Assembly (NCBI GenBank): GCA_030263805.2
Contig: CP136010.1
Span: 2,495,001-2,559,000, forward strand
Length of the DNA: 64,000 nucleotides
DNA from: Pseudomonas sp. FeN3W
GTDB lineage: Bacteria > Pseudomonadota > Gammaproteobacteria > Pseudomonadales > Pseudomonadaceae
Direction of reading: 5' to 3'
Made by a program: the position numbers and the translations under genes. The notes under the pieces were generated by a model that had not been told where the DNA came from, did no database searches, and saw only the letters and a list, made by a program, of their open reading frames with translations. This document shows, in pieces, positions 43,023 through 54,387 of the stretch (within the stretch, counting starts at the first letter, position 1; the number at the start of each line of letters is the position of its first letter).

Positions 43023-44348
43023 TCAGGTGCTTCGTCCGGTTGCGGGCCCAGACGAGTCGGCTGGTGTGGCGCCAGCACGGTCAGCCCGCCCACCGAGCAG
43101 CCAACCCAGCACACCCCAGATCGCCGCGCACAAGGCGCCAACCAGGGCAATCAACCAGACGCCCTGACCGAGGCTGTCGAGCAGGCTCTTGGCCCAGCCA
43201 CTCAGGGCATCGCCGCCGCGATAGACCACGGTGTCGATGAAGTTCTTCGCCTTGTACTTGCTCTCGGCATCCAATGGCGCGAAGAGCATCTCGCGGCCCG
43301 GGCGGACAAAGGCGTATTCGCCCACTCGACGCACGACCATCACCGCGGCCAGCACGGCAAAGGTCGGCGCCAGCGCCAGACCGACGAAGCCCAGGCAGAC
43401 CAGCGCCGGCACTGCGGCCAGCAGAATCCGCACGCCCAGTCGCTGCGCGATTCGCCCGGTGATGAACAGCTGCGACAGCAGAGCACCCGCCTGCACCACG
43501 AAATCGATCGCACCGAACACCCGCACCTGCTCGGCACGATCCGGAAACAGCTCGGCGACCAGCCTTGCCTGTTCGAAATAGAGAAAGGTACTGGCGGTCG
43601 TCAGCAGCAATACGAAGGCCGCGATGCCGAGCAGATAGCCCGAGCCCAGCACCCGCGTCAGGCCACTGAACGGATTGCCCGCGACCGGTCGTCGTGGGCT
43701 TTCGGCGTGCTCGGCGCCGGGGCGGCCGGCTCCCAGCGTCTCGCGCCAGACCATCAGGTAGTGCTTGAGCGCCACCGCGGCGACCAGCAAAAGCGCCGCC
43801 AACAGCATCAGCCCGAACTGACCGAGTACGCCGACCAAGAGCGCACTCGTCGCCGGTCCGACCAGCCCGCCCACGCTGGCGCCAGCGGCGATGAAGGCGA
43901 ACAACCGGCGCGCCTGGTGTGCGTCGAACACATCGGCCATCAGGCTCCAGGCCACCGAGACCACGAACAGGTTGTAGACCGAGATCCACACGTAGAACAC
44001 CCGCGCCAGCCAGACGCTGTCGCCGAGCAGGAAGAACAGCCCGGCGAACAGGAGCAGGTTGGCGCAGAAGAAGCCGTACACCCAGTCGATGTAATGGATG
44101 CGCGCCACCCGCGAGTTGAGCCAGGCGAACAGCGGCACCGCCACCAGCATGGCGATGAAGGTCGCGGTGAACAGCCATTGCAGGTTCTCGACGCCGCCCT
44201 GAATGCCCATCGACTCGCGAATCGGCCGCAGCATGAAGTAGCCAGAGAAGAGGCAGAAGAACAGGCTGAAGCCGGCCAGCGCGGCACGCAGCTCGCCGGG
44301 GCGGGCATTGATCAGCGCGGCCCCGCGGGTGGCTAGCGAAATCTGCAT
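43023..44348 (-). CDS. Npt/AAA-like 12-TM transporter (MFS superfamily)
   Basis: A 441-residue membrane protein with about 12 helices. The start has GFSLFFCLFSGYFMLRPIRE followed by SMG, the signature of the nucleotide transporter-like group also annotated as NTP/NDP exchange transporter. FYVWISVYNLFVVSVAWSLM and a late REMLFAPLDAESKYKAKNFI are also typical of this group. The free-living homologues have no proven substrate. It is followed on the same message by, or shares a promoter with, the aldo/keto reductase gene 7 nt upstream of its start. Confidence 0.82.
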   Translation of the reverse strand: MQISLATRGAALINARPGELRAALAGFSLFFCLFSGYFMLRPIRESMGIQGGVENLQWLFTATFIAMLVAVPLFAWLNSRVARIHYIDWVYGFFCANLLLFAGLFFLLGDSVWLARVFYVWISVYNLFVVSVAWSLMADVFDAHQARRLFAFIAAGASVGGLVGPATSALLVGVLGQFGLMLLAALLLVAAVALKHYLMVWRETLGAGRPGAEHAESPRRPVAGNPFSGLTRVLGSGYLLGIAAFVLLLTTASTFLYFEQARLVAELFPDRAEQVRVFGAIDFVVQAGALLSQLFITGRIAQRLGVRILLAAVPALVCLGFVGLALAPTFAVLAAVMVVRRVGEYAFVRPGREMLFAPLDAESKYKAKNFIDTVVYRGGDALSGWAKSLLDSLGQGVWLIALVGALCAAIWGVLGWLLGGRADRAGATPADSSGPATGRST

Positions 44349-44355
44349 TCGGTGC

Positions 44356-45273
44356 TCAGCGGAAGGCGTCGACGATCATCTGCCGTTGTCGCGCATCCGG
44401 CAGCCGCCCCTGGCCGGCGAGCAGGTTGTCGGCCATGTAGCGCGGGTTGGAAGTCGCCGGAATCACCGCCGTTACCGCCGGTTCGGCAAGGATGAACTTG
44501 AGCAGCAGCTGCGCCCAGGAGCTGGCATCGATCTCCGCCGCCCAGTCCGGCAGCGGCTTGTCTTTGACGCGGGACAGCAGATTGCCGCGGGTGAACGGCC
44601 GGTTGATCAGCGTAGCGATGCCGTGATCGGCGCAGTACGGCAGCAGCTGCTTCTCGGCGTTGCGCTCGCTGACCGAATAGTTGAACTGCACGAAGTCGAC
44701 CTTCTCCTGTTTCAGCGTCTCCAGCAGCCGGTCATGGGCCGACTCCAGATAATGGGTCACGCCGATGTAGCGCACCCGTCCCTCCTGCTTGAGTTCGCGC
44801 AGCAGGCCGAGCTGGGTGCCAGTGTCCTGCAGGTTGTGCACCTGGATCAGGTCGATGGTGTCGGTCTGCAGCGCCTCGAAGCTCGATTCGATCTGTGCCA
44901 TGCCGCGTTCGCGGCCGGTCGAAGACACCTTGCTGGCGAGAAATACCTGGCCGCGCTGGCCCAGGCGCTCGACCAGCTCACCGACGACGCGCTCGGCATT
45001 GCCATAGCTCGGCGCGGTGTCGATCAGCGAGCCACCACCCTCAACCAGCACCCGCAGCACCTCGAGCAGGCGGTCCATGCGCGGATCGTCGAGGCTGACA
45101 TTGTGCGTGATCGAGGTGCCGAGGCCGATGACGGGCAGCATCTCGCCGGTTGACGGGATCGCGCGTCGACGCAGCCCCGCGGCTGCCCGCACCAGCGACG
45201 GTAGCAGCGGACCGAGCGCCAGCAGCGCTGCGGCCACTGCTGAACGTTGGATGATCTGGCGGCGCGTCGGCAT
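44356..45273 (-). CDS. Tat-exported aldo/keto reductase
   Basis: A 305-residue protein. The leader MPTRRQIIQRSAVAAALLAL has a twin arginine followed by a hydrophobic stretch, so export by TatABC is likely. The AKR core shows DTAPSYGNAERVVG (Asp, Tyr), FLASKVSSTG (Lys), LIQVHNLQDTG (His) and FNYSVSERNAEKQLLPYC. The substrate is unknown. The stop is 7 nt before the transporter gene, suggesting one operon. A periplasmic AKR would depend on cofactor loaded before export. Confidence 0.88.
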   Translation of the reverse strand: MPTRRQIIQRSAVAAALLALGPLLPSLVRAAAGLRRRAIPSTGEMLPVIGLGTSITHNVSLDDPRMDRLLEVLRVLVEGGGSLIDTAPSYGNAERVVGELVERLGQRGQVFLASKVSSTGRERGMAQIESSFEALQTDTIDLIQVHNLQDTGTQLGLLRELKQEGRVRYIGVTHYLESAHDRLLETLKQEKVDFVQFNYSVSERNAEKQLLPYCADHGIATLINRPFTRGNLLSRVKDKPLPDWAAEIDASSWAQLLLKFILAEPAVTAVIPATSNPRYMADNLLAGQGRLPDARQRQMIVDAFR

Positions 45274-45495
45274 GGGCGGAGTCTCCGATCAGTTGCGGTA
45301 TCGACCTCTGAGTATGGTCGAGCCATCCCGCGATACCGGTCCGGCGACGTACGGAGCTTTTCCTGATGTTTCAGAGCGACGCGAGGCGTACGGAAGCGAT
45401 GCCACAGTAGTGGCGATAAGCCTCCATTTGCGCTTTACTGCGCCGCTTCCGATGCCTGCTGCGTTGACGGCGGGCTGATAACTGTCGAGACGAGC

Positions 45496-45690
45496 ATGTC
45501 CTGCCACATACCCCAGTCGCGCCAGCCGAGCCCAGACGGCAAGCCACCTGCCGCGTCGCGCCCGCCCCGCGCACGCTCCCGGCTGAGCAGCCTCTGCTAT
45601 GCCGCCGGACTGCTGCTGGTGTTCATTCTCAGCCTGCTTTTGCTGCCGAACGACAGCGGTCTGGGTCGGCTGCTTTGGGGCTCGCTGTAA
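45496..45690 (+). CDS. Possible small single-helix membrane protein
   Basis: A 64-residue frame beginning MSCHIPQSRQPSPDGKPPAA and containing one strong membrane helix (CYAAGLLLVFILSLLLLPND) near residues 34-53. A GAGACGAG sequence precedes the ATG. It lies in a 434-nt gap (45274-45707) between two minus-strand genes that otherwise shows no gene. The hydrophobic helix is the only positive sign; it could be chance. Confidence 0.35.
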   Translation: MSCHIPQSRQPSPDGKPPAASRPPRARSRLSSLCYAAGLLLVFILSLLLLPNDSGLGRLLWGSL

Positions 45691-45707
45691 CGGCAGCGCG
45701 CCCGGCC

Positions 45708-47342
45708 TCAGGTGCGGAAACGGCCAACCAGTTCCGCCAGCGTCTTCGACAGCCCGGACAGCTTTTGACTGGCGAGCATGCTCTGCGAGGAGTAAGTGGC
45801 CGCCTCGTTGGACAGGTCACGGATATCTGTGATGTTGCGAGCGATTTCCTCGGTGACGCAGCTCTGCTCCTCGCACGCGGTGGCGATCTGGGCGGCCATA
45901 TCGTTGATGCGCTGCACCGACACGGAGGTTTCCGCCAGCACCTGATCGACACCGGATGCCCGCTCGACACTGTCTCGCGCCTCGTCACTGCCGGTCTGCA
46001 TGGCCTGTACGGCCTTGCCGACGCCACTCTGCAGGCGCTCGATGCGCGCCTGGATATCCTTGGTCGAATCCTGCGTGCGCGCGGCCAGTGCCCTTACCTC
46101 GTCGGCCACCACGGCGAAGCCACGGCCCTGCTCACCGGCGCGCGCCGCCTCGATGGCGGCGTTGAGCGCGAGGAGATTGGTCTGCTCGGCGATGCCGCGA
46201 ATCACTTCGAGCACCGCGCCGATGCTGGCGGTTTCCTCGGCCAGCGCACCGATGGTCTGCGATGCGCCTTCGACCTCCCCGGCCAGCTGACGGATCGACT
46301 GGATGGTGCTGCTGACGACCGACGCGCCCTGGCGTGACTGGGTTTCCGCCGCACGCGCGGCGTCCGATGCATTCTGCGCATTGAGCGCAACTTCGTGCAC
46401 CGCCGCGCTCATCTCGGTCGCCGCGGTGGTCACCTGATCGACCGCGGCGTGTTCGCTGCTGATCAACTGATCGTTGGTTTCAGCCATCGCCGCCATGCCA
46501 CGCGCGGCTGTCTCGACCTCAGCGGTAACCCGTCCGACCTCGGCGATCAGCGGCTGCAGCTTGTCGAGAAAGCGGTTGAAGGCATTGCCGAGCTGGCCCA
46601 GCTCGTCAGCCGAATGCACCTCCAGGCGAGCACGCAGGTCGCCATCGCCATCGGCGATCTGCTTCAGCCGATCGAGCAAACGGCGCATCGGGCGCAACAC
46701 CACCAGCGGCAGACCGAGGATGAGCAGTGCGCAGCCCAGCAGGCCGATGATCAGCACCACGGTCTGCTGACTGGATGTGGCGGCGCCCTCGGCGATCGCC
46801 GCCGCGCCCTCGGCCTCGGCGGCTGCGCCTTCGAGTTCACCGAGTTTGTCGATGGCATCGCGCATGGCATCGAAGCGCGCCTCACTGTCACCGAAGCTCA
46901 GCGCGCTGGCGGCCTGAGGATCGAGATCGACCTGCTCGATGACCCGCTGCGATACCGCAGACCATTGCTGAAAGCCGCCATTGAATTGCTCGACCAGCGC
47001 CAGTGCCTCGGCGCCCGGTTGCATGGCTGCGTACTTCTGCACACGGTCGTAGGCCTGCCTGAGGTTTTCCGCATGGCTGGCCTTGAGTGCCTGCACATGC
47101 TCGCCAGCATCGCTGTCGAGCAGGCTACGCTCGGCGACGAAGGCCTGATACAGGTCGCGATCGGCATTGAGCAGCAGACCGATGGCCGGCAGATGGCGTG
47201 TGGCCAAGACCTCACTGGAGCCGGTGACGCGCTCGATGCCGCGCATCCCGAAAATGCCCATCAGCACCAGCAACAGGGCCAGCGCCGCAATGGGCAAGGT
47301 GATCTTCCAGCGGAATCCGAGATCGGTGAACAGGCGGGGCAT
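45708..47342 (-). CDS. Methyl-accepting chemotaxis protein, 4HB-type sensor
   Basis: A 544-residue inner-membrane receptor. Membrane helix 1 spans about 14-33 and helix 2 about 193-215; the 160-residue periplasmic region is helical, like a four-helix-bundle domain (LPAIGLLLNADRDLYQAFVA). HAMP follows, with PMRRLLDRLKQIADGDGDLR. The signalling tip is NLLALNAAIEAARAGEQG. The ligand is unknown. It is divergent from the FIST-MCP gene, with 328 nt between them. Confidence 0.94.
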   Translation of the reverse strand: MPRLFTDLGFRWKITLPIAALALLLVLMGIFGMRGIERVTGSSEVLATRHLPAIGLLLNADRDLYQAFVAERSLLDSDAGEHVQALKASHAENLRQAYDRVQKYAAMQPGAEALALVEQFNGGFQQWSAVSQRVIEQVDLDPQAASALSFGDSEARFDAMRDAIDKLGELEGAAAEAEGAAAIAEGAATSSQQTVVLIIGLLGCALLILGLPLVVLRPMRRLLDRLKQIADGDGDLRARLEVHSADELGQLGNAFNRFLDKLQPLIAEVGRVTAEVETAARGMAAMAETNDQLISSEHAAVDQVTTAATEMSAAVHEVALNAQNASDAARAAETQSRQGASVVSSTIQSIRQLAGEVEGASQTIGALAEETASIGAVLEVIRGIAEQTNLLALNAAIEAARAGEQGRGFAVVADEVRALAARTQDSTKDIQARIERLQSGVGKAVQAMQTGSDEARDSVERASGVDQVLAETSVSVQRINDMAAQIATACEEQSCVTEEIARNITDIRDLSNEAATYSSQSMLASQKLSGLSKTLAELVGRFRT

Positions 47343-47670
47343 GGCGTCGCTCCTCGAGAGGCTTTCCTTGCTATCGGATACAACAACTGCGGCAACAGGC
47401 CACCGGTCGACAATCGCACAGCCGCGCGCGACTTCCTTTGCGCCACATCAAGAGCAATCGCCGCGCCACCCACTACTTCCGGATGAAGACCATGGTTGCA
47501 TGGCGATCTTCGATCTGGCGGCCGATAACGTGGCTGACGGTGACGGCGCCGAACGGGCATCAGCTCGCGGCCCGGGCGTCGATAACAAAAAAGTAGCCTC
47601 TGATCCACGGCTGATCAGTGCGGGAGCGGCCGAGTTTCCCGCTTCCTATCCTCAAGCGCGAGTAACGCCC
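47343..47670. other. Divergent control region between two chemoreceptor genes
   Basis: 328 nt with no certain gene. An open frame on the plus strand runs through it in phase with the FIST-MCP gene, including an ATG at about 47500 (MAIFDLAADNVADGDGAE), but the residues do not resemble FIST N-termini and look like leader. It should hold the promoters of both receptors. Confidence 0.5.
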
Positions 47671-49688
47671 ATGATTTCGCTCTCCCGATTCAAGCCAGGC
47701 CATACGCAATCCACCGGCACGGCGAGCCTGCTCTGCTCGGCTCAGCAGCTCTCACAACAGCTAGCCACCCTGCGCTTCAACCCGACCTACATCGCCGGCT
47801 TCGTCTCGCCGCATGTGGATCTGGACGCAGTCGCCAGGCAGATAGCGCAGCGCTTTCCGAACGCGACGATCAGCCTGTGTACCACGGCGGGCGAGCTGTC
47901 CAGCGAGGGCCAGCGGCTCTACTGTGCCACCGGGACGCAGTGGGATCGGGTGGTGCTGCAGCTGTTCGACGCCAGCGTCATCGCCGCTGCCGAGATCGTC
48001 CGCGTGCCGCTGGAGTGCGAGGACATCCGCGGTGGGGGCCAGCGGCTGTCGATGGGCGAGCGCATCGCGCGCCTCGTGGCGTCGATCAAGCGGGTGCAGG
48101 TGTCGATGAAGATCGATTACCGCGACACCCTGGCCAACATTTTCTTCGACGGCCTCTGCGCTTCGGAATCCTTCTTCATGGAGGCGCTGTACGAGTCCGG
48201 GCGCTTTCCCTGCCTGTTCGTCGGCGGCTCGGCCGGCGGCAAGCTGGATTTCCAGAAGACCCAGCTGCATGACGGCAAGCGCAGCTACCAGAACCACGCG
48301 CTGATCGTCTTCCTCAAGTGCGCGCGGGACGTACGCTTCGGCGTCTTCAAGAGCCAGAACTTCGAGCCCACGCCGCTCAGCCTGAGCGTGCTCAGCGCCT
48401 CCCTGGAGGACCGCTACATCAGCCAGGTGGTCGATGCGCGCGGCAACATCCGCAGCATGGTCCAGGCACTGTGCGAGGCGCTGAAATGCGCGCCGCAGGA
48501 GCTGGAACAGCGGCTCTCGGACTACTCCTTCGCCATCCGCGTCGGCGAGGAAGTCTTCGTCCGCTCGATCTCGCAGATCGACTTCGCCAACGAGCGGGTG
48601 CACCTGTTCTGCGACGTCGCACCGGGCGAGGAGCTGATCATGGTCAAGCGCACGCCGCTGGCCGAAACCACCCGCCGCGACTATCAACAGTTCATGCGCA
48701 ACAAGCCCGGCAAGCCGTTGGTGGGCATCCTCAACGACTGCATCCTGCGCCGGCTGAACAACGAGCAAGCATTGGGCGGCATGGACCCGGTGTTCGATGA
48801 CGTGCCCGTGGCCGGCTACTCGACCTTCGGCGAAATTCTTGGGCTCAACCTGAATCAGACGCTGACCGCGGTGTTCTTCTTCCGCACCAACGGCAAGGAC
48901 GAGTTCCACGACGAGTACACCGACAACTTCATCGCCTACCACGGCGAGTTCAAGGCGTTCTTCCTGCGCCGCCAGATCAAGAAGCTGACCGGCCTGAGCC
49001 AGGTGGTGGTCAAGCAGATCGAGCAGTTCAAGCGCCAGGATTACAGCAGCGCGGTGGACATCAACGGCCTCGACGAACATATCCGCCCGGTGTTCCGCGG
49101 CCTGGCCGACCTTGGCCAGGTGCTGTCCGAGGCCGACCATGAACGGCAGTCCATGTCCGAGCAGCTGAGTCTGTGCGCCACCGAACTGCACGGCTCGATG
49201 GACGACCTGACGCTGAATATCAATCAGCAGGGCAGCGTCATCGAACAGGCCGGCAGCTCGGTCAAGCAGATGGTCCACCAGGCCGACGAGGTGGTCAGCA
49301 GCGCCCGCGATCTGGCGCAGTCCAGCCAGCGCATCCAGTCGGTGGTGCAGACCATCCAGCAGATCGCCGGGCAGACCAACCTGCTGGCACTCAACGCCGC
49401 GATCGAAGCGGCGCGCGCCGGCGATATGGGCCGTGGTTTCGCGGTGGTGGCTGACGAGGTGCGCAAGCTGGCCGAGATCACCGGCAAGAACGCCGAGGAA
49501 ATCGGCACCGACATCGACCGCCTGGCCAGCGAGATTCGCGCGGTGGCGCAGCATATCGAGACCCAGTCTGCCGGTGTCGGCTCGCTGACCGGGCTGCTCG
49601 ATGCGCTGGAAAACTCGAGCAACCTCACCGCCGGCACCTCACGCCAGACCAAGGGCGTCGCCGACCGACTGATCGGCCTGACTGCGCG

Positions 49689-49692
<4 letters not shown>
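47671..49692 (+). CDS. Soluble chemoreceptor with FIST sensor (FIST_N-FIST_C-MCP)
   Basis: 673 residues without membrane helices. FIST_N lies at about 35-235 (YIAGFVSPHVDLDAVARQIA, ISLCTTAGELSSEG, PCLFVGGSAGGKLDFQKTQL). FIST_C lies at about 235-400 (NDCILRRLNNEQALGGMDPV, VAGYSTFGEILGLNLNQTLT). A roughly 200-residue MCP domain follows with the tip NLLALNAAIEAARAGDMGRG. FIST domains are thought to bind small ligands such as amino acids, so this may be a cytosolic metabolic receptor. Its stop overlaps the convergent recQ stop by 4 nt. Confidence 0.92.
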
Positions 49693-51629
<1,937 letters not shown>

Positions 51630-51677
51630 GCTGAGTCACTCCCTTGACTGGAGGCCGGAGCGTAGCAAGGTGCGGGA

Positions 51678-51712
51678 TACGTAGGGTGGATCACGCACCA
51701 CCGATCCGCCAG
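51678..51712. repeat. Fragment of a GTAGGGTGGATCAC-type intergenic repeat
   Basis: GTAGGGTGGATCACGCACCA, then a short complementary GATCCGCC, resembles the GTAGGGTGGAT palindromes common between pseudomonad genes. Only one arm is well preserved. It is in the 225-nt gap between recQ and the nitroreductase gene. Confidence 0.4.
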
Positions 51713-51854
51713 ACAGACAGCCGTGGCGTCACGATGGAGGTAAAAAGCGCCTTCCTCCCTACACCCTGGCGGTTCGGCAAGATAGGAAGCGCGCCGCCGC
51801 GGAAAGGGTCGTGGCGGCGCGAAGAAAAGGACGCTATGCGCCCCTGCGGATGCC

Positions 51855-52457
51855 TCAGAAACGATCGCGAATCACCACCTCGTCGAACGGCAGCTTGCCG
51901 ATCCGCGGCTTCGGCTCGGCGGCGCGCTTGCCCACCGCGACCATCAGCGCGATGGCATAGTTGTCCGGCAGGTTGATCAGCTTGCCGACCGCATCGAAAT
52001 CGAAGCCATCCATCGGGCAGGAATCCAGGCCCTTGGCCCGCGCAGCGAGCATCAGGGTCTGCGCCATCAAACCGCAACTGCGCATGGCCTCGTCACGCTG
52101 GACCTGCGGCTTGTCACGGTAGTAGGCATCGATGGCGCCGGCCATGTAGTCCTGCACCTCGCTCGGTGCACCGTCCCAGACCCGGCGGACATTCTTTTCC
52201 CAGCTGTCGACCTGCGCGCAGATCACCACCAGCATCGAGGCATCGGTCATCTGCGCCTGGTTCCAGCCCACCTCGCGAATCTGTGCCCGCAGCGCCGGGT
52301 CGCTGACCTCGACGAAGCGCACGTGCTGCAGGTTGAAGGCAGAGGGTGCCAGCAGCGCCAATTGCAGCAGCTCGTCCTTCTCCTCCCGGCTGAGCTGAAA
52401 GTTCGAGTCGTAGGCTTTGACGGCGCGACGCGTGCGGATGGCTTCTTCGGTATTCAT
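51855..52457 (-). CDS. Nitroreductase-family flavoprotein
   Basis: A 200-residue FMN enzyme. The N-terminal RTRRAVKAYDSNFQLSREEK, LALLAPSAFNLQHVRFVEVS and the late GLDSCPMDGFDFDAVGKLIN and NYAIALMVAVGKRAAEPKPR blocks match the NfsB/YfkO-like group. It probably reduces quinones or nitro compounds with NAD(P)H. It stands alone; a terminator lies between it and pckA. Confidence 0.92.
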   Translation of the reverse strand: MNTEEAIRTRRAVKAYDSNFQLSREEKDELLQLALLAPSAFNLQHVRFVEVSDPALRAQIREVGWNQAQMTDASMLVVICAQVDSWEKNVRRVWDGAPSEVQDYMAGAIDAYYRDKPQVQRDEAMRSCGLMAQTLMLAARAKGLDSCPMDGFDFDAVGKLINLPDNYAIALMVAVGKRAAEPKPRIGKLPFDEVVIRDRF

Positions 52458-52579
52458 GAGGCTTCCTCGTGATCAACAGAGGCGCACATGCTAAGGGCGC
52501 CGACCAATCGAATCCATGCACCTTGACCGATAAGAATCATCGACGGCTTTGATCCGAGACGCCGCCCGGCACAAACGAA

Positions 52580-52603
52580 AAAGCCGCCCGGAGGCGGCTT
52601 TTC
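52580..52603. terminator. Intrinsic terminator downstream of pckA
   Basis: AAAAGCCGCC and GGCGGCTTTT form a perfect 10-bp stem with a CGGA loop. It lies 19 nt after the pckA stop on the minus strand and upstream of the nitroreductase gene. The A and T tracts make it active on both strands. Confidence 0.93.
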
Positions 52604-52621
52604 GATCACGCGGCAGGCAGC

Positions 52622-54166
52622 TTAGAGCTGCGGGCCGGCGTTGCGGATGGCCTCGGAGACGTCGAACTTCTTGAAGTTCTCGACGAACTTCGCAGCCAGT
52701 TCCTTCGCGGCCTGATCGTAGGCGCTCTTGTCGGCCCAGGTGTTGCGCGGGTTCAGCAGCTGGGTGTCGACGCCGGCGACGGCCTTCGGCACGTCCAGGT
52801 TGATGATCGGCAGGTGCTCGGTCTCGGCACCAACCAACGCGCCGCTCTGGATCGCCGCGATCACCGCGCGGGTGGTCGGGATGTTGAAACGCTTGCCGAC
52901 GCCGTAGCCACCGCCGGTCCAGCCGGTGTTGACCAGGTAGACCTTGGAGCCGAAGCCATTGATGCGCTTGATCAGCAGCTCGGCGTATTCGCCAGCCGGA
53001 CGCGGGAAGAACGGTGCGCCAAAGCAGGTGGAGAAGGTCGACTTGATGCCGCTGCCCGACCCCATCTCGGTGGAGCCGACCAGCGCGGTGTAACCGGAGA
53101 GGAAGTGGTAGGCGGCCTGCTCGTTGTTCAGGATCGATACCGGCGGCAGTACGCCGGTCAGGTCGCAGGTGAGGAAGATGACCGCATTCGGCTCGCCGCC
53201 GAGGTTCTTCTCGCTACGCTTCTCGACGTGCTCCAGCGGGTAGGCGGCGCGGCTGTTCTGGGTCAGGCTGGCGTCGGCGTAGTCGGGCAGACGGGTGCGC
53301 GAGTCAAGCACCACGTTCTCCAGCACGGCGCCGAATTTGATGGCCTTCCAGATTACCGGCTCGTTCTTCTCGGACAGGTCGATGCACTTGGCGTAGCAAC
53401 CGCCCTCGATGTTGAACACGCGGCCAACGCCCCAGCCGTGCTCGTCGTCGCCGATCAGGTAGCGGCTCTCGTCGGCCGACAGGGTGGTCTTGCCGGTGCC
53501 GGACAGACCGAAGAACAGGGTGGTGTCGCCGTCTTCGCCGATGTTGGCGGCGCAGTGCATCGGCAGTACGTCGACGTCCGGCAGCAGGAAGTTCTGCACG
53601 GAGAACATGGCTTTCTTCATTTCACCGGCGTACTGCATGCCGGCGATCAGCACCTTCTTCTCGGCGAAGTTGATGATCACGCAGCCATCGGAGTTGGTGC
53701 CGTCACGCTCGGGCTGGCACTGGAAGAACGGTGCGTTGAGGATGCGCCACTCGCTCAGGCCGGCCTGGTTGAATTGTTCCGGGGTGATGAACAGGCAACG
53801 ACCGAACAGGTTGTGCCAGGCGGTTTCGGTGGTCATCTTGACCGGCAGATAGTGCTCGGGATCGGCACCGACATGGACGTGGGAGACGAAGCTGTCGCGC
53901 TCGCCGAGGTAGGCTTCGACGCGGTTCCACAGCGCTTCGAAGTTGCCGGCCGGGAACGGACGGTTGATCGGGCCCCAGGCGATCTTGTGCTGGGTGCTCG
54001 GCTCCTCGACGATGAAGCGGTCAGCCGGAGAACGACCCGTGCGGTGCCCGGTCTTCACCACCAGAGAGCCATTGGCGGACAGTTCGCCCTCTGCGCGCTT
54101 GACGGCTTCTTCAATCAGTTGAGCGGTGCTGATGTCGGTGTACACGGCGTTGGTGGCTTGCGTCAT
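52622..54166 (-). CDS. pckA: Phosphoenolpyruvate carboxykinase (ATP)
   Basis: A 514-residue gluconeogenic enzyme that converts oxaloacetate and ATP to PEP. The kinase P-loop is FGLSGTGKTTLSADESRYLI, with GRSPADRFIVEEP at the N-terminus, HVHVGADPEHYLPV and NTGWTGGGYGVGKRFNIPTT. The start MTQATNAVYTDISTAQ at 54166 is chosen over a longer frame that runs through the leader. hslO lies upstream, separated by 221 nt, as in other pseudomonads. Confidence 0.97.
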   Translation of the reverse strand: MTQATNAVYTDISTAQLIEEAVKRAEGELSANGSLVVKTGHRTGRSPADRFIVEEPSTQHKIAWGPINRPFPAGNFEALWNRVEAYLGERDSFVSHVHVGADPEHYLPVKMTTETAWHNLFGRCLFITPEQFNQAGLSEWRILNAPFFQCQPERDGTNSDGCVIINFAEKKVLIAGMQYAGEMKKAMFSVQNFLLPDVDVLPMHCAANIGEDGDTTLFFGLSGTGKTTLSADESRYLIGDDEHGWGVGRVFNIEGGCYAKCIDLSEKNEPVIWKAIKFGAVLENVVLDSRTRLPDYADASLTQNSRAAYPLEHVEKRSEKNLGGEPNAVIFLTCDLTGVLPPVSILNNEQAAYHFLSGYTALVGSTEMGSGSGIKSTFSTCFGAPFFPRPAGEYAELLIKRINGFGSKVYLVNTGWTGGGYGVGKRFNIPTTRAVIAAIQSGALVGAETEHLPIINLDVPKAVAGVDTQLLNPRNTWADKSAYDQAAKELAAKFVENFKKFDVSEAIRNAGPQL

Positions 54167-54387
54167 GAGTGTTCCCGTCGGCCTTGGGCCGATCCCTCCA
54201 TGCTGTTGTAGCCCGCCGAGCGACGAACTACATCGAAAAAAGTGCGCGCGATTATGCCAGATAATGCGCCGCGCTGGGTATGAGGCCGTGATGGCCAAAT
54301 AGTTCACTGGCTCGCTGCAGGTCCATCCCTGGCTCATTCCTTAGCGTACTGGCGCTCCGCGGATGGCTACCGAGCACCAGGCGCTGC

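Noticed and set aside
47761..49554. 597-codon minus-strand frame opposite the FIST-MCP gene
   Set aside because: Low-complexity antisense frame typical of high GC; no recognisable domain.
52814..54211. 465-codon plus-strand frame opposite pckA
   Set aside because: Antisense shadow; the minus strand has the complete PEP carboxykinase motifs.
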